Source: Strigamia acuminata (Eukaryota; Arthropoda; Chilopoda; Geophilomorpha; Linotaeniidae). From it: 64,000 nt of DNA. The notes below the pieces were generated by a model, which saw only the letters and a list, made by a program, of their open reading frames with translations, made no database searches and was not told the DNA's origin. Position numbers and translations under genes: made by a program. Below are positions 21,079 through 31,345 of this stretch, piece after piece. Each line of letters opens with the position of its first letter. Within the stretch, counting starts at the first letter, position 1. The DNA lies in contig OX442317.1 of the NCBI GenBank assembly GCA_949358305.1, forward strand, positions 16,124,491-16,188,490. The letters run 5' to 3'.

Positions 21079-21572
21079 ATGTTTTGCGTTAAATGTAAAA
21101 AGTCTACTCCTACCGGCACGTTGGAAATGGGAGTCACTAAAAACAACAGAGCCTACAAAAGAGGTAAATGCTTGGCATGCGGGACCTTGAAATATCAGTT
21201 CATAAAAAAAAAAAATCTCCAGCAACCGGAAAAGGACTTTTGAATAAACTAATCAATAAATTACCGGTAGAAATGCATATCCCTGGGTACAATTATTGCG
21301 GTCCAGGCACAAAATTAGATAAGCGTTTAGCTAGAGGTGATAAAGGCATAAACCCATTGGATGAAGCGTGCAAGCTGCACGACATTGCTTACATAAATGA
21401 GAACTTAGAAGCCAGACACGAAGCAGACAGAAAGTTGGTCGAAGCATGTGTTTTAATCATCTCCGATCCAACAGTCAGTTTAAGCACAAAATTAGCCGCC
21501 AAAGCAATCAAAGCAACGTTCAATACCAAACTTAAACTGGGAATGGGACTAAAAAAAAAAAAAAATGCCTGA
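21079..21572 (+). pseudogene. Polinton zinc-ribbon (DUF5679-like) + PLA2-like protein, frameshifted at A12
   Basis: The first frame starts MFCVKCKKSTPTG and carries a four-Cys zinc ribbon (CVKC ... CLAC), as in DUF5679, stopping at 21243. The second frame (open from 21168 to 21572) carries a phospholipase A2-like domain: YNYCGPGTKL (calcium loop) and DEACKLHDIAY (catalytic Asp-x2-Cys-x2-His-Asp). The two frames meet at a run of twelve A at 21204-21215 and differ by one base. In related Polintons these parts form one protein. PLA2-like domains of this kind are thought to help virions breach membranes. The break may be a real mutation, a homopolymer sequencing error, or a site of polymerase slippage. 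Confidence 0.75.
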
Positions 21573-22518
21573 CATAGAACAACTGGTATCTGAATTACAT
21601 AAGCCGGCACGTAGGCATTACGTCAGACGTCCGGTCGTATCTTTTGCAATCAACGACTTATGGCAGATCGATTTAGTCGAATTGATACCTTTTTCCCGTG
21701 TAAACAAAGGTTATAAATACTTATTAACGGTTATAGATGCGTTCTCTAAATATGCGTATGCGGTTCCCATCAAATCAAAGACTGGCAAAGAGGTAACCGC
21801 TGCATTTGAAAAGGTGCTTGTCAAAGCGGGGAATAAGGGGCCGGTCAACATGGCATCCGATTGGGGGAAAGAATTCTACAATTCCCATTTCAAGGCACTG
21901 GTCAAAAAGTTCAACATCAACCATTTTTCCACACACTCGCCGTTGAAAGCGAGCATGGTCGAGCGGTTCAATCGCACGCTCAAAGAGCGCATGTACAGGC
22001 ATTTTACTTTGAAAGGTTCGAGGAATTGGATTACTATCTTACCCCAATTGATGACCCGTTATAACTCTTCGGTTCACCGTACGACCAACATGAAACCCAA
22101 AGATGTGGCTCCCAAACATGAAAAGGCGCTCAGACTAAAATTACTTCCCGAACCAGCAACGTCCAAGCCTAAATTCAAAGTGGGCGACCGAGTGCGTATT
22201 TCCAAATCCAAATCCATATTTGACAAAGGGTTTTTGCAAAATTGGACTAATGAAATCTTTACAATTGATAAAGTGGACACGACGTATGAACCTCCAATTT
22301 TCAAATTGAAAGACAGTTTGGGAGAATCGATCGAAGGTTCCTTTTACCGTGAAGAACTCCAAAAAACTGAAACCAGGGTAGATGATCCCTACTTGATCGA
22401 GAAAGTCATTAGAAAAAAGAAAAACAGCGATGGATCATGGAAGTACCTAGTGAAATGGGTCGGCTACGATCAGAAGCATAATTCATGGGTGGATGATCTC
22501 ATCGACATTAAAAAATGA
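21565..22518 (+). CDS. Polinton integrase with C-terminal chromodomain
   Basis: This 317-aa retroviral-type (rve) integrase would insert Polinton DNA into the host genome. Catalytic residues: Asp in WQIDLVEL (~34), Asp in ASDWGKEF (~99) and Glu in MVERFNRTLKERM (~135). A chromodomain occupies ~270-315 (EKVIRKKK ... YLVKWVGYDQKHNSWV), likely for chromatin targeting. The ATG follows a 15-A run and overlaps the end of the PLA2 frame by 8 nt. A longer N-terminal zinc-binding region seen in some relatives is absent here. The stop codon overlaps the protease start (ATGA). The frame is intact. Confidence 0.92.
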   Translation: MPDIEQLVSELHKPARRHYVRRPVVSFAINDLWQIDLVELIPFSRVNKGYKYLLTVIDAFSKYAYAVPIKSKTGKEVTAAFEKVLVKAGNKGPVNMASDWGKEFYNSHFKALVKKFNINHFSTHSPLKASMVERFNRTLKERMYRHFTLKGSRNWITILPQLMTRYNSSVHRTTNMKPKDVAPKHEKALRLKLLPEPATSKPKFKVGDRVRISKSKSIFDKGFLQNWTNEIFTIDKVDTTYEPPIFKLKDSLGESIEGSFYREELQKTETRVDDPYLIEKVIRKKKNSDGSWKYLVKWVGYDQKHNSWVDDLIDIKK

Positions 22519-22934
22519 ATAACGTGGAAATTTACAACTGGGCGAAGAATAAACTACGTATCGCTCACTTCAACAACGTGTTGCCCATCGATTGCTTGAA
22601 ACCGCTCGCGAATCACCGGGGCAAGAATGAAAGCTTCGTCATCAATTTAGACCCATCGACGGGTGGTGGTACCCATTGGGTCAGCTTGTATCTTTGCAAT
22701 GACAGAGGCATATACTTTGATAATTTGGGAAACGTTCCACCTAAAGAGATCATTGATTTTGTCGGAAGAGACGTTACCCTAGATTATGCTACAAAAGAAA
22801 TGTATTCGTTGACAAAAGAGGATTCTTGCGGGATGTTTTGCCTCTTTGCGCTCTATTTAGCAGCCAATCTTAATCTCAGGCAGAATACAATCATTAAAAT
22901 CATTCGAGGAATGAATAATCTTGAGTTGTTGTAA
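22515..22934 (+). CDS. Polinton cysteine protease (adenain/Ulp1-like)
   Basis: 139 aa, the maturation protease of Polintons, related to adenovirus endopeptidase and predicted to trim capsid precursors. Catalytic His is in GGGTHWVSLYL (~54), Asp in IYFDNLG (~71) and Cys in EDSCGMFCLFAL (~115). I cannot place the oxyanion-hole Gln that normally sits a few residues before the Cys. That position reads SLTKEDSC. Translation probably starts at the ATG overlapping the integrase stop. Length is normal for the family. Confidence 0.88.
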   Translation: MNNVEIYNWAKNKLRIAHFNNVLPIDCLKPLANHRGKNESFVINLDPSTGGGTHWVSLYLCNDRGIYFDNLGNVPPKEIIDFVGRDVTLDYATKEMYSLTKEDSCGMFCLFALYLAANLNLRQNTIIKIIRGMNNLELL

Positions 22935-23107
22935 AGTAAACCCAATTTCCATTTTTCTCAAAAAATGAAATTATTTAAGAAGTTAAAACAATCCTAATTT
23001 GAAATCAACAAAGATTCGCACAAAACCTTGCGGAAAGTCTGCAAACAAGCACGGGCATGTGTTAAAGTCCGTGTCAAATCAAAAATGAAACCGTAACAAA
23101 AATTTTC
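22935..23107. other. Post-protease spacer
   Basis: AT-rich, with a 10-codon ATG frame at 22964 (MKLFKKLKQS) and degraded basic codons after it. The Polinton terminal inverted repeat should lie further right, but I could not locate it. Confidence 0.3.
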
Positions 23108-23121
23108 TATATATAAAAAAG
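23108..23121 (+). promoter_or_regulatory. TATA box upstream of 23166 ORF
   Basis: CTATATATAAAAAA lies about 45-58 bp upstream of the ATG at 23166, a good distance for a TATA-driven start just ahead of the ORF. Assigned by motif only. Confidence 0.4.
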
Positions 23122-23165
23122 CAACATTACTATATTCACTTCAATTTGAGAAAGAAAAGAATTAA

Positions 23166-23447
23166 ATGTATCTCTTTCAACTCCAACAGAACAAAACTAC
23201 CGATGAAAAGAAAATAATTTTGAAACATTTATCCTTATTTTTATTGGTCCATTATGGTGGCTCAATAGATCAGAGAACCGATTCGTTACTTTTGTGGCGA
23301 CCGGCATTTCAGATCAAGATTCAAACTCTGGTGGAGAAACTTGGAAGATTTTCCAGTGAGAATATTGAACACGTCAAATACGTACACGACAATGTAACTA
23401 TCGCCGAAATCCAGGAATTGGCTGAAATAAGTCATTTATTCGGCTAA
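23166..23447 (+). CDS. Small orphan protein, 93 aa
   Basis: ATG-initiated, preceded by a TATA box and ended by TAA. The protein is soluble-looking, with an amphipathic N-terminal helix (KKIILKHLSLFLLVHYGG), then LLLWRPAFQIKIQTLVEKLG and KYVHDN. The same layout (IL-helix, G, I-D, aromatic strand, Q-x-x-L, a helix, then ...HD) recurs in the ORF at 23849, so the two look like diverged paralogues. I recognise no family. It may be an accessory gene at the Polinton end or belong to a neighbouring virus-like element. Confidence 0.5.
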   Translation: MYLFQLQQNKTTDEKKIILKHLSLFLLVHYGGSIDQRTDSLLLWRPAFQIKIQTLVEKLGRFSSENIEHVKYVHDNVTIAEIQELAEISHLFG

Positions 23448-23848
23448 ATGCTACTCTATATATATATAATGCGGTATTATGTAATTAATTATCACAAGTT
23501 TTTAAAATAATATTTATATTGTTAATTTTACTGTTTTTTCTCTGAATAAGGAAATAGTCTTTTGATTAATTGGGTGTACTTACAAATTATATTTCACATA
23601 TTAAATCTGGAAATAAAAATGAATATGTGAATAAACACCTGATTTAATTCAAAACACGTGACCATGTAATTATATTAAAGCAGCGTGACTCATCCGGCAA
23701 ATGCATAATAAATAAATAAATTTTAAAAAATATAAATAAAATTGCTTTTAAATAAATTTTCAATTAAAAATAAATTAAAAATATAGTATGTAAACATCAT
23801 TTTAATTAAATTTTCAATTAAAAATAAATTATTTCTCAGCTGAATAAC
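23448..23848. other. AT-rich intergenic, no gene seen
   Basis: Contains TATATATATAATGC near 23458 and repeated AATAAATAAA/TTAAAAATAAATTA words. These could serve as promoter and polyadenylation sequence for the flanking small ORFs. Confidence 0.35.
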
Positions 23849-24139
23849 ATGGAATTTTTTTGTGCAACTTATGAAAAAAGTGAGAAAATATTACTGCAAA
23901 TAATCTTTGAACTTATAAGTAGATGGGGGGCTGAAATTACAGATATAAATAATTTTGCATTTGTATTTCGCATTGATGGACAATTTCCTGAACTAAGCAA
24001 AATAATAAAAAGAGCAAGAATAATACATGATTCTCTCAACTCAGAAACAAGAGTACACATAAGGCAGTTGTATCAAATTATTCCGGGCAAGAAAATTAAG
24101 GATATAGATTTTTTTGATGAAGAGAATGAATGTTTATAA
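23849..24139 (+). CDS. Small orphan protein, 96 aa, paralogue-like to 23166 ORF
   Basis: ATG-initiated frame. The N-terminal helix KILLQIIFELISRWGAEI matches the pattern of the 93-aa protein at 23166. It is followed by FAFVFRIDGQFPEL, KIIKRARIIHDSL, and an acidic C-terminus. The stop codon is 3 nt before the ATG of a cysteine-rich mini-ORF. Function unknown. The paralogy claim is by eye and needs an alignment. Confidence 0.45.
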   Translation: MEFFCATYEKSEKILLQIIFELISRWGAEITDINNFAFVFRIDGQFPELSKIIKRARIIHDSLNSETRVHIRQLYQIIPGKKIKDIDFFDEENECL

Positions 24140-24142
24140 AAA

Positions 24143-24289
24143 ATGGAGTTTTATGAACATACTAGAGCATTCTTACGCCATTCATTTAACAGTGTCTTGT
24201 TTAATTGTGACGTATGTAATCATTGCAGTGCCCCCTGTTCTGCTAACTCGTTTGTCAATGTAAAAAAAAAAATTTTGAAAAACAAATAA
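24143..24289 (+). CDS. Cysteine-cluster mini-protein, 48 aa
   Basis: A short ATG frame starting 3 nt after the previous stop. The middle reads NCDVCNHCSAPCSANS, with spacing C-x2-C-x2-C-x3-C suited to metal binding. It ends in a Lys-rich tail and TAA within AACAAATAAAATG, which could double as a polyadenylation signal. The tight spacing suggests co-transcription with the 96-aa ORF. It is too short for family recognition and may be fortuitous. Confidence 0.3.
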   Translation: MEFYEHTRAFLRHSFNSVLFNCDVCNHCSAPCSANSFVNVKKKILKNK

Positions 24290-25098
24290 AATGTGTAAAA
24301 GAATTTTTAATTAAAAGCTGAATAAAATTATTTTTCTTTACAATTTATTATTCATTTATTTCTGATTGAGTCACTTTGAAAACCTGTTTTTCTGACTCAT
24401 TAAAAAAAAATCTCTAAAGGCTATTTTTGTTTTTAAAGAGCAAAAGCCTTCGGGGGGGAAATTTAATTGCTGGTGAGGAAAAAAATATTTTCATTCGACT
24501 GTTTAACATTTTTTTTTTTGTTTTTTTTTGTTTTGATAAATGTTTATCAATTTGTTTGTTTGATCACATATCCGTTTTTCCTACAAGATATATTACATGC
24601 TGTCACATGGCTTACTTTTAACACAGCTGGTTTTGGAAAGTTCCATTACTTAGAAGGAATAAAATTTTCATTTGTAAATGAAAATTATTAATTATAAAAG
24701 TTAAAATGGAATTAAAAAGAATCAAATGAGAATTCATTTGATTTTTTCTAATGGATAGTTTTAATTCTAATTCCATTTCATTTTTAAATTGGTTTAATAA
24801 ATTCCAACTTTAATATCTATTAACAAATAAAAACTTTCTTTCAATTAACTTTTTCTTATTTAAAAATAAGTTTTATTTTTTTTTGTAAATAGAATTAAAA
24901 TAAGGAATTAATAACAACACACAGGACAAAAAAATCAAACGAATTCTCATTTTAAATTGTGTTAATACATTTCAACTCTTTTGCAATTAAACTGGTCTTT
25001 CAACTAGGTCACATTTCATTTGTGAATAAAAAAAAATTTCCCCAGGGGCAATTGAATTTTTATTTAAAATGAAATTGTTTTTAGGTCAAATAAAGATA
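24290..25098. other. AT-rich DNA with short palindromes, no gene seen
   Basis: Strongly A/T-biased. Includes a near-perfect short palindrome around 24720-24745 (AATCAAATGAGAATTCATTTG). No frame has gene-like composition. Confidence 0.4.
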
Positions 25099-25296
25099 AT
25101 TCAATTTATTTGCAGATAAATGTATTAAGATTTTTTAATAAAAAAGTCAATTGAAATGTTTAATAGGAAATGTAAAAATTCTTAATACATTTATTTGTAA
25201 ATGAAATGAATTAGACATTTTACATTTCCTATTAAACATTTCAATTGACTTTTTTATTAAAAAATCTTAATACATTTATTTACAAATGAATTGAAT
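25099..25296. repeat. Long hairpin: ~79-bp inverted arms, ~39-bp loop
   Basis: Arms 25099-25177 and 25217-25296 are complementary with only a few mismatches (CAATTGAAATGTTTAATAGG opposite its complement). The loop repeats the ACATTTATTTGTAAATGAA word. It could be a MITE remnant or a transcribed foldback. Confidence 0.75.
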
Positions 25297-25370
25297 TTTA
25301 ATTAAAATAAGAAATAATTGCAAATATAAATACATGAAATAAGAAATAAGTACAAATATAAATATAGAAG

Positions 25371-25800
25371 CTTGTGGAACTTAGTCAAAATATCGAACCA
25401 AGCGTGATGGACATAGCCGGAATATCAAACCAAGCTTGTGGAACTTAGTCAAAATATCGAACCAAGCGTGATGGACATAGTCAAAATATCAAACCAAGCT
25501 TGTGGAACATAGCCGAAATATCAAACCAAGCTTGTGGCACATAGTCAAAATATCAAACCAAGCTTGTGGAACATAGCCGAAATATCAAACCAAGCTTGTG
25601 GAACATAGCCGAAATATCAAACCAAGCTTGTGGAACATAGCCGAAATATCAAACCAAGCTTGTGGAACATAGTCAAAATATCACCAACGAAGCGTGTTGG
25701 ACATAGCCAAATTTCACCAACAAAGCGTGTTGGACATAGCCAAAATTTCACCAATGAAGCGTGTTGGACATAGCCAAAATTTCACCAAGTGCAGATTCAA
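25371..25800. repeat. 32-bp minisatellite, ~13 units
   Basis: The unit is centred on GAACATAGCCGAAATATCAAA followed by CCAAGCTTGTG, repeating every 32 bp. The last units (from ~25680) diverge to CACCAACGAAGCGTGTTGG. Confidence 0.9.
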
Positions 25801-28584
25801 CATGTGATCAAACACCCTGACCCATACGTGCAATATAGCATTCGACTCACCATCTCGAGACAAATCGTTTAAAATTACCCCCACTTTTAATTTTGCCGTA
25901 ACCCCCACTTCCAATACCCTCAGAAAACTTTAAACAATGGCAAATGTTGCCCACTGTCATTGGAAGTCCATACGATTTACCCCCACTTTCACTTTAATTA
26001 CCTCCCACTTTCCTAAAAATGGTTAATATGTGTGATTTTGCCAACAAAGTACATGTAAACAAATCACGTCATTTATTCATTTTCCCTCCAGTAAAATGAA
26101 ACGTTCCAAAAAAACCAGTTGTGATAGAAGCAGGTGAAGTCAATGACCTACTTCCTTTTAAAACTCTTTAATTCAAACAGCAGAATAATTTAATGCACTT
26201 TCCCATGGCCTTGCCTCGGGTGATTTCCTCCTTCATCCCTTTAAATCCCTCCTTGAGGTAGAAATGAAGAATTGCATCTTAAATGCGTATTCATAGATCT
26301 CATATTTTACTACAACAGCTGGGGATCCTTAGATCACCTAGTTCCTGATTGGCCGGTTCGTTATCAAACGATTGTATAACGAACGTATCATTTTCGTCAT
26401 CAGTTCTCTACTAAGTCCGTTCTCTTCGACTTTTTAGTTTTTACCGATAAAATAAAATTCCTTCGAGAGATTATTTGTAAATATTCCCAAAATTGTATAT
26501 TTCATAAAAATAAAATAAATTCACTTTCAACCTTTGTCAATTGTTTCCAATTATTATATCTTCTCCTTAATACTGGATTTTACTTTGAAGTTCCATATTC
26601 TGCAAGTTTTCTTTGTCTTGCGATTCGTTAAACATGTTTAAACTTGTCTTACTTTTACTTTTTCACGGAAAAATAAAGTAAATATCATAATATAACTATT
26701 CTGTGTTTTATATCCATCAAATTCTCCGAAGCTTTAGTTTTTAAATACTTCGATTAAATCTATCTCAACCATCGTGTGATAGATTTAGAATTCCTGGTTA
26801 CAATTCCTTCGTCCAGAATTGTATTATTCATTTTCTTCGAGAAAACAGAATGTACTTTCTAAAACTGCAATTTGTAAAATTTATTTACAAATTTTTTAGC
26901 CTTATTTATCTCAAAAAATTCACTTTTACAATTCAATCGAATTAATTGCAACCTAATCTCGGTGGGACCTCCACGTGTGACGGTGACGACCACAACTCCC
27001 ATTTAACAATGGTACCGGGAAGAGATCGCAATAAAATACAGTGAATACAATACGAGATAAATATAAGAGACAATACAATCAACACACTATAGTTTATTGT
27101 TGGCAAACAATAATATCAAAGCTAATTTATACATAAGACTAATGCCGACATTTGGCCCGTTAAATAACCATTTTAACTATACAACAAGTTTAGCCAAATG
27201 GCTCTATACTAATATCATTACGTGTCCATGGGATGGGAGCGGTTTTCCCATCGCTCGACCTGGTTATAGATGTCATCTAAGCCGGATGGCTGTGTCCTGG
27301 AGTCCGATACGGCTTCGCTGGTTCCTTGGTTCGCTTGTGTAAATTATCGCACGTCGATAAATCGAATGATCTGAGCATTGCGGTTGACTTTGTCTGCACC
27401 GCCACAACTTTGGGAGGATATTGGTGTAAGTAAATGTATCCATTCACTTATCAATATTCCGCTTACGAATTATATTTAATTCGTGTCGTTGTGAGTTTCT
27501 ATTAGATATTTCGCGGATAAGTTGTCATCAACTTTATCGGTTATATTGAGTTCAATATAAGATTAAGTCTTTAGACTTGATTTGTCCAACTGGTTGTCAA
27601 ATTAAGTTTTGCTGTTATAAATAAAGTGAAGATTAGGCTTCCCGTCGCAACACACAATTGCCGTCGAAAGAAATATACGCCTTGCAATGCAGAACGGTAT
27701 CAAGCGTCCCCTGCGTCGCAACACGGTCGTTCGTCTGGCGATTGACGGTATCACGTACACAGGAGTCGATAGCTCGCGGCTCCGCACAGCAGTATAATCT
27801 CTCGCGGTACTAATAATAGACCGACTACTTTGGCATCGAATACCATGAGAATCAGCTTGCCAAACACTTGGTGCTACTCGTGGTTACTGTAAAACAGACT
27901 GCTTTGGCACCATCCGGTGAAGGAACTAATTCTCAACAGCAACGATGCTACTTGCGGTAACGGAATACGTTCATACCGAGAAAGACCACATGGTCCTGTC
28001 CGGAGGATACTGAATTGCACAACGGCGGGTTCTCCTTCGGCGTCGCAACCGTAAACTGTAACACTTATGCAACATAATGATCCCAGCACTTCGACTTCAA
28101 TTGCCGGCGGTGGCATGATTCTGTAGAATCATGCAACGGTTCTTTGCGAATAAATCAACAAAGAACCAAAAGGTTTTTTACGTGAACAATGAATCATATT
28201 TCTTAAGTAACAATACCAAACAGAAAATAATCAAACAGAGCTGCTGAATGGCCGGTTGTTTGGGTTTATATAACCTGACTGGATTAGGGATTAATCCAAT
28301 CAACCAACTGGAACATGGGTTCCACGAATCCCTCCAATCTCGTATCACCGGAAGTGGATACTGAGGAGCAATATGCTAATTCACACCACAACCGGAACTG
28401 GATACCCAGGACCGGAAATGGATCCACCAATCACATCGATCGGTTGATCGATGGATTATCAAATCTCCATTTCTGCTGAACTAGAGATTCCCATCACTTA
28501 GTGTGAACAATAATTATTAATATATATTTATATTAATCCTAATAAAGTGTCGTTTCATACAAATAAATATATTCTTATATTTAT
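25801..28584. other. Unassigned DNA, possible diverged LTR remnants
   Basis: At 25865-26000 there are CCCCCACTT repeats. At 26350-27000 a stretch with AATAAAATAAATTCACTTTC and CGGTGGGACCTCCACGTGTG resembles LTR 3' ends by general look only. From 27600 onward GC rises (GTCGCAACAC words occur twice near 27642 and 27714). A TATATAACC box is near 28268. No gene or closed element can be supported. Confidence 0.3.
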
Positions 28585-29460
28585 TTACCAGTTTCTTAAC
28601 TCGCAATTCAATTTTACCGCTGAATTATAATCGCGCCATCTAGTGACGACTCGGAGCATTGACAAATGCGGGTTTCGCCGAAAACACTTAGAATTCGGCC
28701 GTGTTATTAATAAATAGCACTTATAAACCGTCATACACTGCATTCTCCCTTGATCTGCTACACTTTGCCCGCCAAGTTCGCTGGGCGTTAGAATGTGTGA
28801 GCCAACCCCTCCAGGCCCCTGACCATCACCAAGAGGAAGTCCATCACCACACAGAGGGTTATGAGGTCTCTGTGGTTCTGGTGGAATAACCCCCTCCTCT
28901 GGCTGCAAAGTTAGCGCCACAATTTCTTCCCTAACAACTCCCCGAATCCCCTGCAGAGTCTCGTCTCTCCAGTATACCAATCTATGGTCGATGTTACGAC
29001 TAAACTGGTTTATCGTGTGGATGACGCGTTCGTTCATTGCCAGCTCGGCAGTCTGCAGATAACGCAACCAATCTGGCTCGTGTTGAGCCCCACCATCATT
29101 CCTGATATTGACCTCGGGAGTGGATCCCGGAGGCGCACTGGGGCCCAGCCTTACCGTTGGGGTCAACAGTCTCGAAGCTGACGTGTCTATTTGCGACTCA
29201 CGCGTGGATGGGGTGGTGTCTGGGCGGTAGGAGCCGTCTGTAGTAGACACTCCCGCCTCTCCAACTGCGGCACCCTCCCGTTTACGCGAGAAAGATGGCG
29301 GCCCACCATCCCTCGCCAAGGGCAAACCATGCACTGATCTGGGCCTAGACCGCGAGTCGGGCGGAGGCGGCGGACTTTCGCAAAACCGCTCACCAGCCCG
29401 ACGCAGCCAGGTTGGCCATACACTCTTTGAATCGTCTCTTTGACGACCGCCCTCTGCCAT
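28585..29460 (-). pseudogene. Truncated gag of an LTR retrotransposon
   Basis: The ATG at complement 29458-29460 opens a 291-codon frame, ~160 bp downstream of a primer-binding site and LTR on the same strand, the position of gag. The product has a Pro/Arg/Ser-rich N-terminus (ESPPPPPDSRSRPRS) and a helical segment (DWLRYLQTAELAMNERVIHT ... RRDETLQG-like). The frame loses gag-like character after about residue 240 (DQGRMQC), so the element is probably cut near 28740. No capsid, protease or RT is found further on. The element is a 5' fragment. Confidence 0.5.
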
Positions 29461-29619
29461 AATAAACAGGCAAAATAGCAGTGACTCAAATGAGTGATCT
29501 TACTACTTAAAAGTGGTGAAATAACAACACCACTTGTACCTTTGTTTTCCAAAGACAATTGCCACACCCACCGCAAAAGCAGTTTATATGGGTAGCAATT
29601 GGGGAAAAACTCGGAATAC

Positions 29620-29637
29620 TCCCGGGTTTCGGCACCA
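29620..29637 (-). promoter_or_regulatory. Primer-binding site for tRNA-Phe
   Basis: On the plus strand TCCCGGGTTTCGGCACCA is the 18-nt 3' end of an animal tRNA-Phe with its CCA. The minus strand is therefore a perfect primer site, 2 nt from the LTR edge. Confidence 0.85.
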
Positions 29638-29639
29638 CG

Positions 29640-30844
29640 TGTAATGAATCGCGTTTCCAAGCTGATTTGGATGCGTTTGAAAGACGCCGCGATACAGAAA
29701 ATGTTGGGAGCCTGGTCCTCGAGACCTGCCCAGCCGTGAATGTGCGCCTTATGTCGGTAGCTAACACACTCCAGATCCCGATCAAACACGAATATTTATT
29801 TGGCCGGGTATTCCGAGCACTAAAAATGGGGGACAGAAGTTGCTTAGCAATCATAAAAGTTGGGAACAACACGAAAACTCTACGAAAATGCGCTTTTCTC
29901 GACGCGTCGGTAAGACCAAGCTGAACGAATGTCCAGACTTGACTATGCCCGGAGCCAAAAGCAGCACAAGTCCGCGAAGGAATCGAGTATCACCTCAACA
30001 CTAAACGACTGCCTCGCTGTCGAAATCAAGCGAGAAACGCGTGCTAACTCGTGCTTATGGCCCGCACGGTCACACGAATCTAAACTAAACTCCGATCTAC
30101 GCCTAATTAAGCTAAAGCTCCTGATGTGGAGCGGCGAAACTAAGCTAAACGCGCGTAACATGAAATAAATGACACAAAGATTTCAGATCGAAGGCCAAAC
30201 GACCCTATCTTGCCTAAATAATGACGCGTCACGGCGCTTAAAACACAACGTAAAGAGGTGGAAAACAAAGGAAACAAGTGGCTAAAAAGCCGAGAATTAA
30301 CTCGGATAATGATGGAATGAAAGCCCGAAGCCGAATTGCGGAACTTCGGGGCGAGACTAAACGACGAGTGCGTTTAGAAAAGGAGCCGAAACTCAGCCAT
30401 GATCACTGGCTACCAAAGTAGCACCTACGCGGTCGGGATACTGAGTTCAACTGCCTAGAAAGCAGAAAAAAGGGGAAAAGATAAACTTGGGCTCAACCAA
30501 GTTCACCCAATCACAGAAGAGTCAGTATCCAATCAGTACAGTCGGTGCATACTGATGAGTATGACTCACTACGACGCGTACTGACCAGAATAGAAATGCA
30601 AATAGGATTGCATCAGAAACTATAAACTAAGATAGAAAAACTAGGAAGAGATAAGAGAAAAGTGAGAGAATGAAAGAAAAGTTAGGAGAGAGTAAGAGAA
30701 AAGAAAGACAAAAATGAGGAGAATTAGGCTAAACTAAAGATAGGATGAATAACAACATAAGGTAGAAACAATTAGGGTTTATTACAACACAAAACACGGG
30801 GAAACAATGCGTACAACTCGTACCCGTGAACACGGACCGTGACA
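29640..30844 (-). mobile_element. 5' LTR (1,205 bp) of a truncated retrotransposon
   Basis: Read on the minus strand it begins TGTCACGGTCCGTG and ends ATTCATTACA, with TG...CA ends directly before the tRNA-Phe primer site. The 3' LTR is not in the window, so the target duplication cannot be tested. ORFs inside on either strand lack family resemblance. Confidence 0.75.
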
Positions 30845-31345
30845 AAATGATTGATAAAAAAAAAGATTAAGACAAGAAAAATGATATTTCATACGTATTA
30901 AAATTCATTATTAATTTTGTGTGCGTAAACAATAAAATGGGTTGCTATTATGGAAATACTATGAAGAATAAAGCAAAACAAAGAATAAAGCAAACAAAGA
31001 ATAAAGCAAAACAAAGATGTTTTGTCGCAGATTTCTGTTCTGTTGCTGTCACATATAGTAATCTAATTTAAACATGTTTAATTGTTTATGAGCGGATACT
31101 TTACTAAAGAAAACCCGCATGTAAGTTTTTTCAATTTTATGCAATTTTTTAGCCCATTTTATATATGTGTTTTAATGTAACAAAAAAAAACATAATTGTG
31201 TGATGTTTTTATCATACATATATACCTAAGGATTTACGTATGTAAACCGGCAGCGTATTTTTATTGTTAAAAAAAGTACACTATAATTAAAAAAAGAAAA
31301 TTAAACTAATACATATAGCTTTGTTTAAAATACTGGAATATAAAA
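30845..31345. other. AT-rich spacer with short AGAATAAAGCAAA repeats
   Basis: Three imperfect copies of AAAGAATAAAGCAAAAC occur at about 30960-31015. Otherwise this is simple AT-rich DNA leading to the ATG at 31346. Confidence 0.4.

Noticed and set aside
25371-25800. CRISPR-like array
   Set aside because: The repeats are contiguous 32-bp units without spacers in a eukaryotic context. It is a minisatellite.
29187-29789. 200-aa minus-strand ORF and its plus-strand shadows around the leader
   Set aside because: It crosses the primer site, the leader and the LTR boundary and overlaps gag in another frame.
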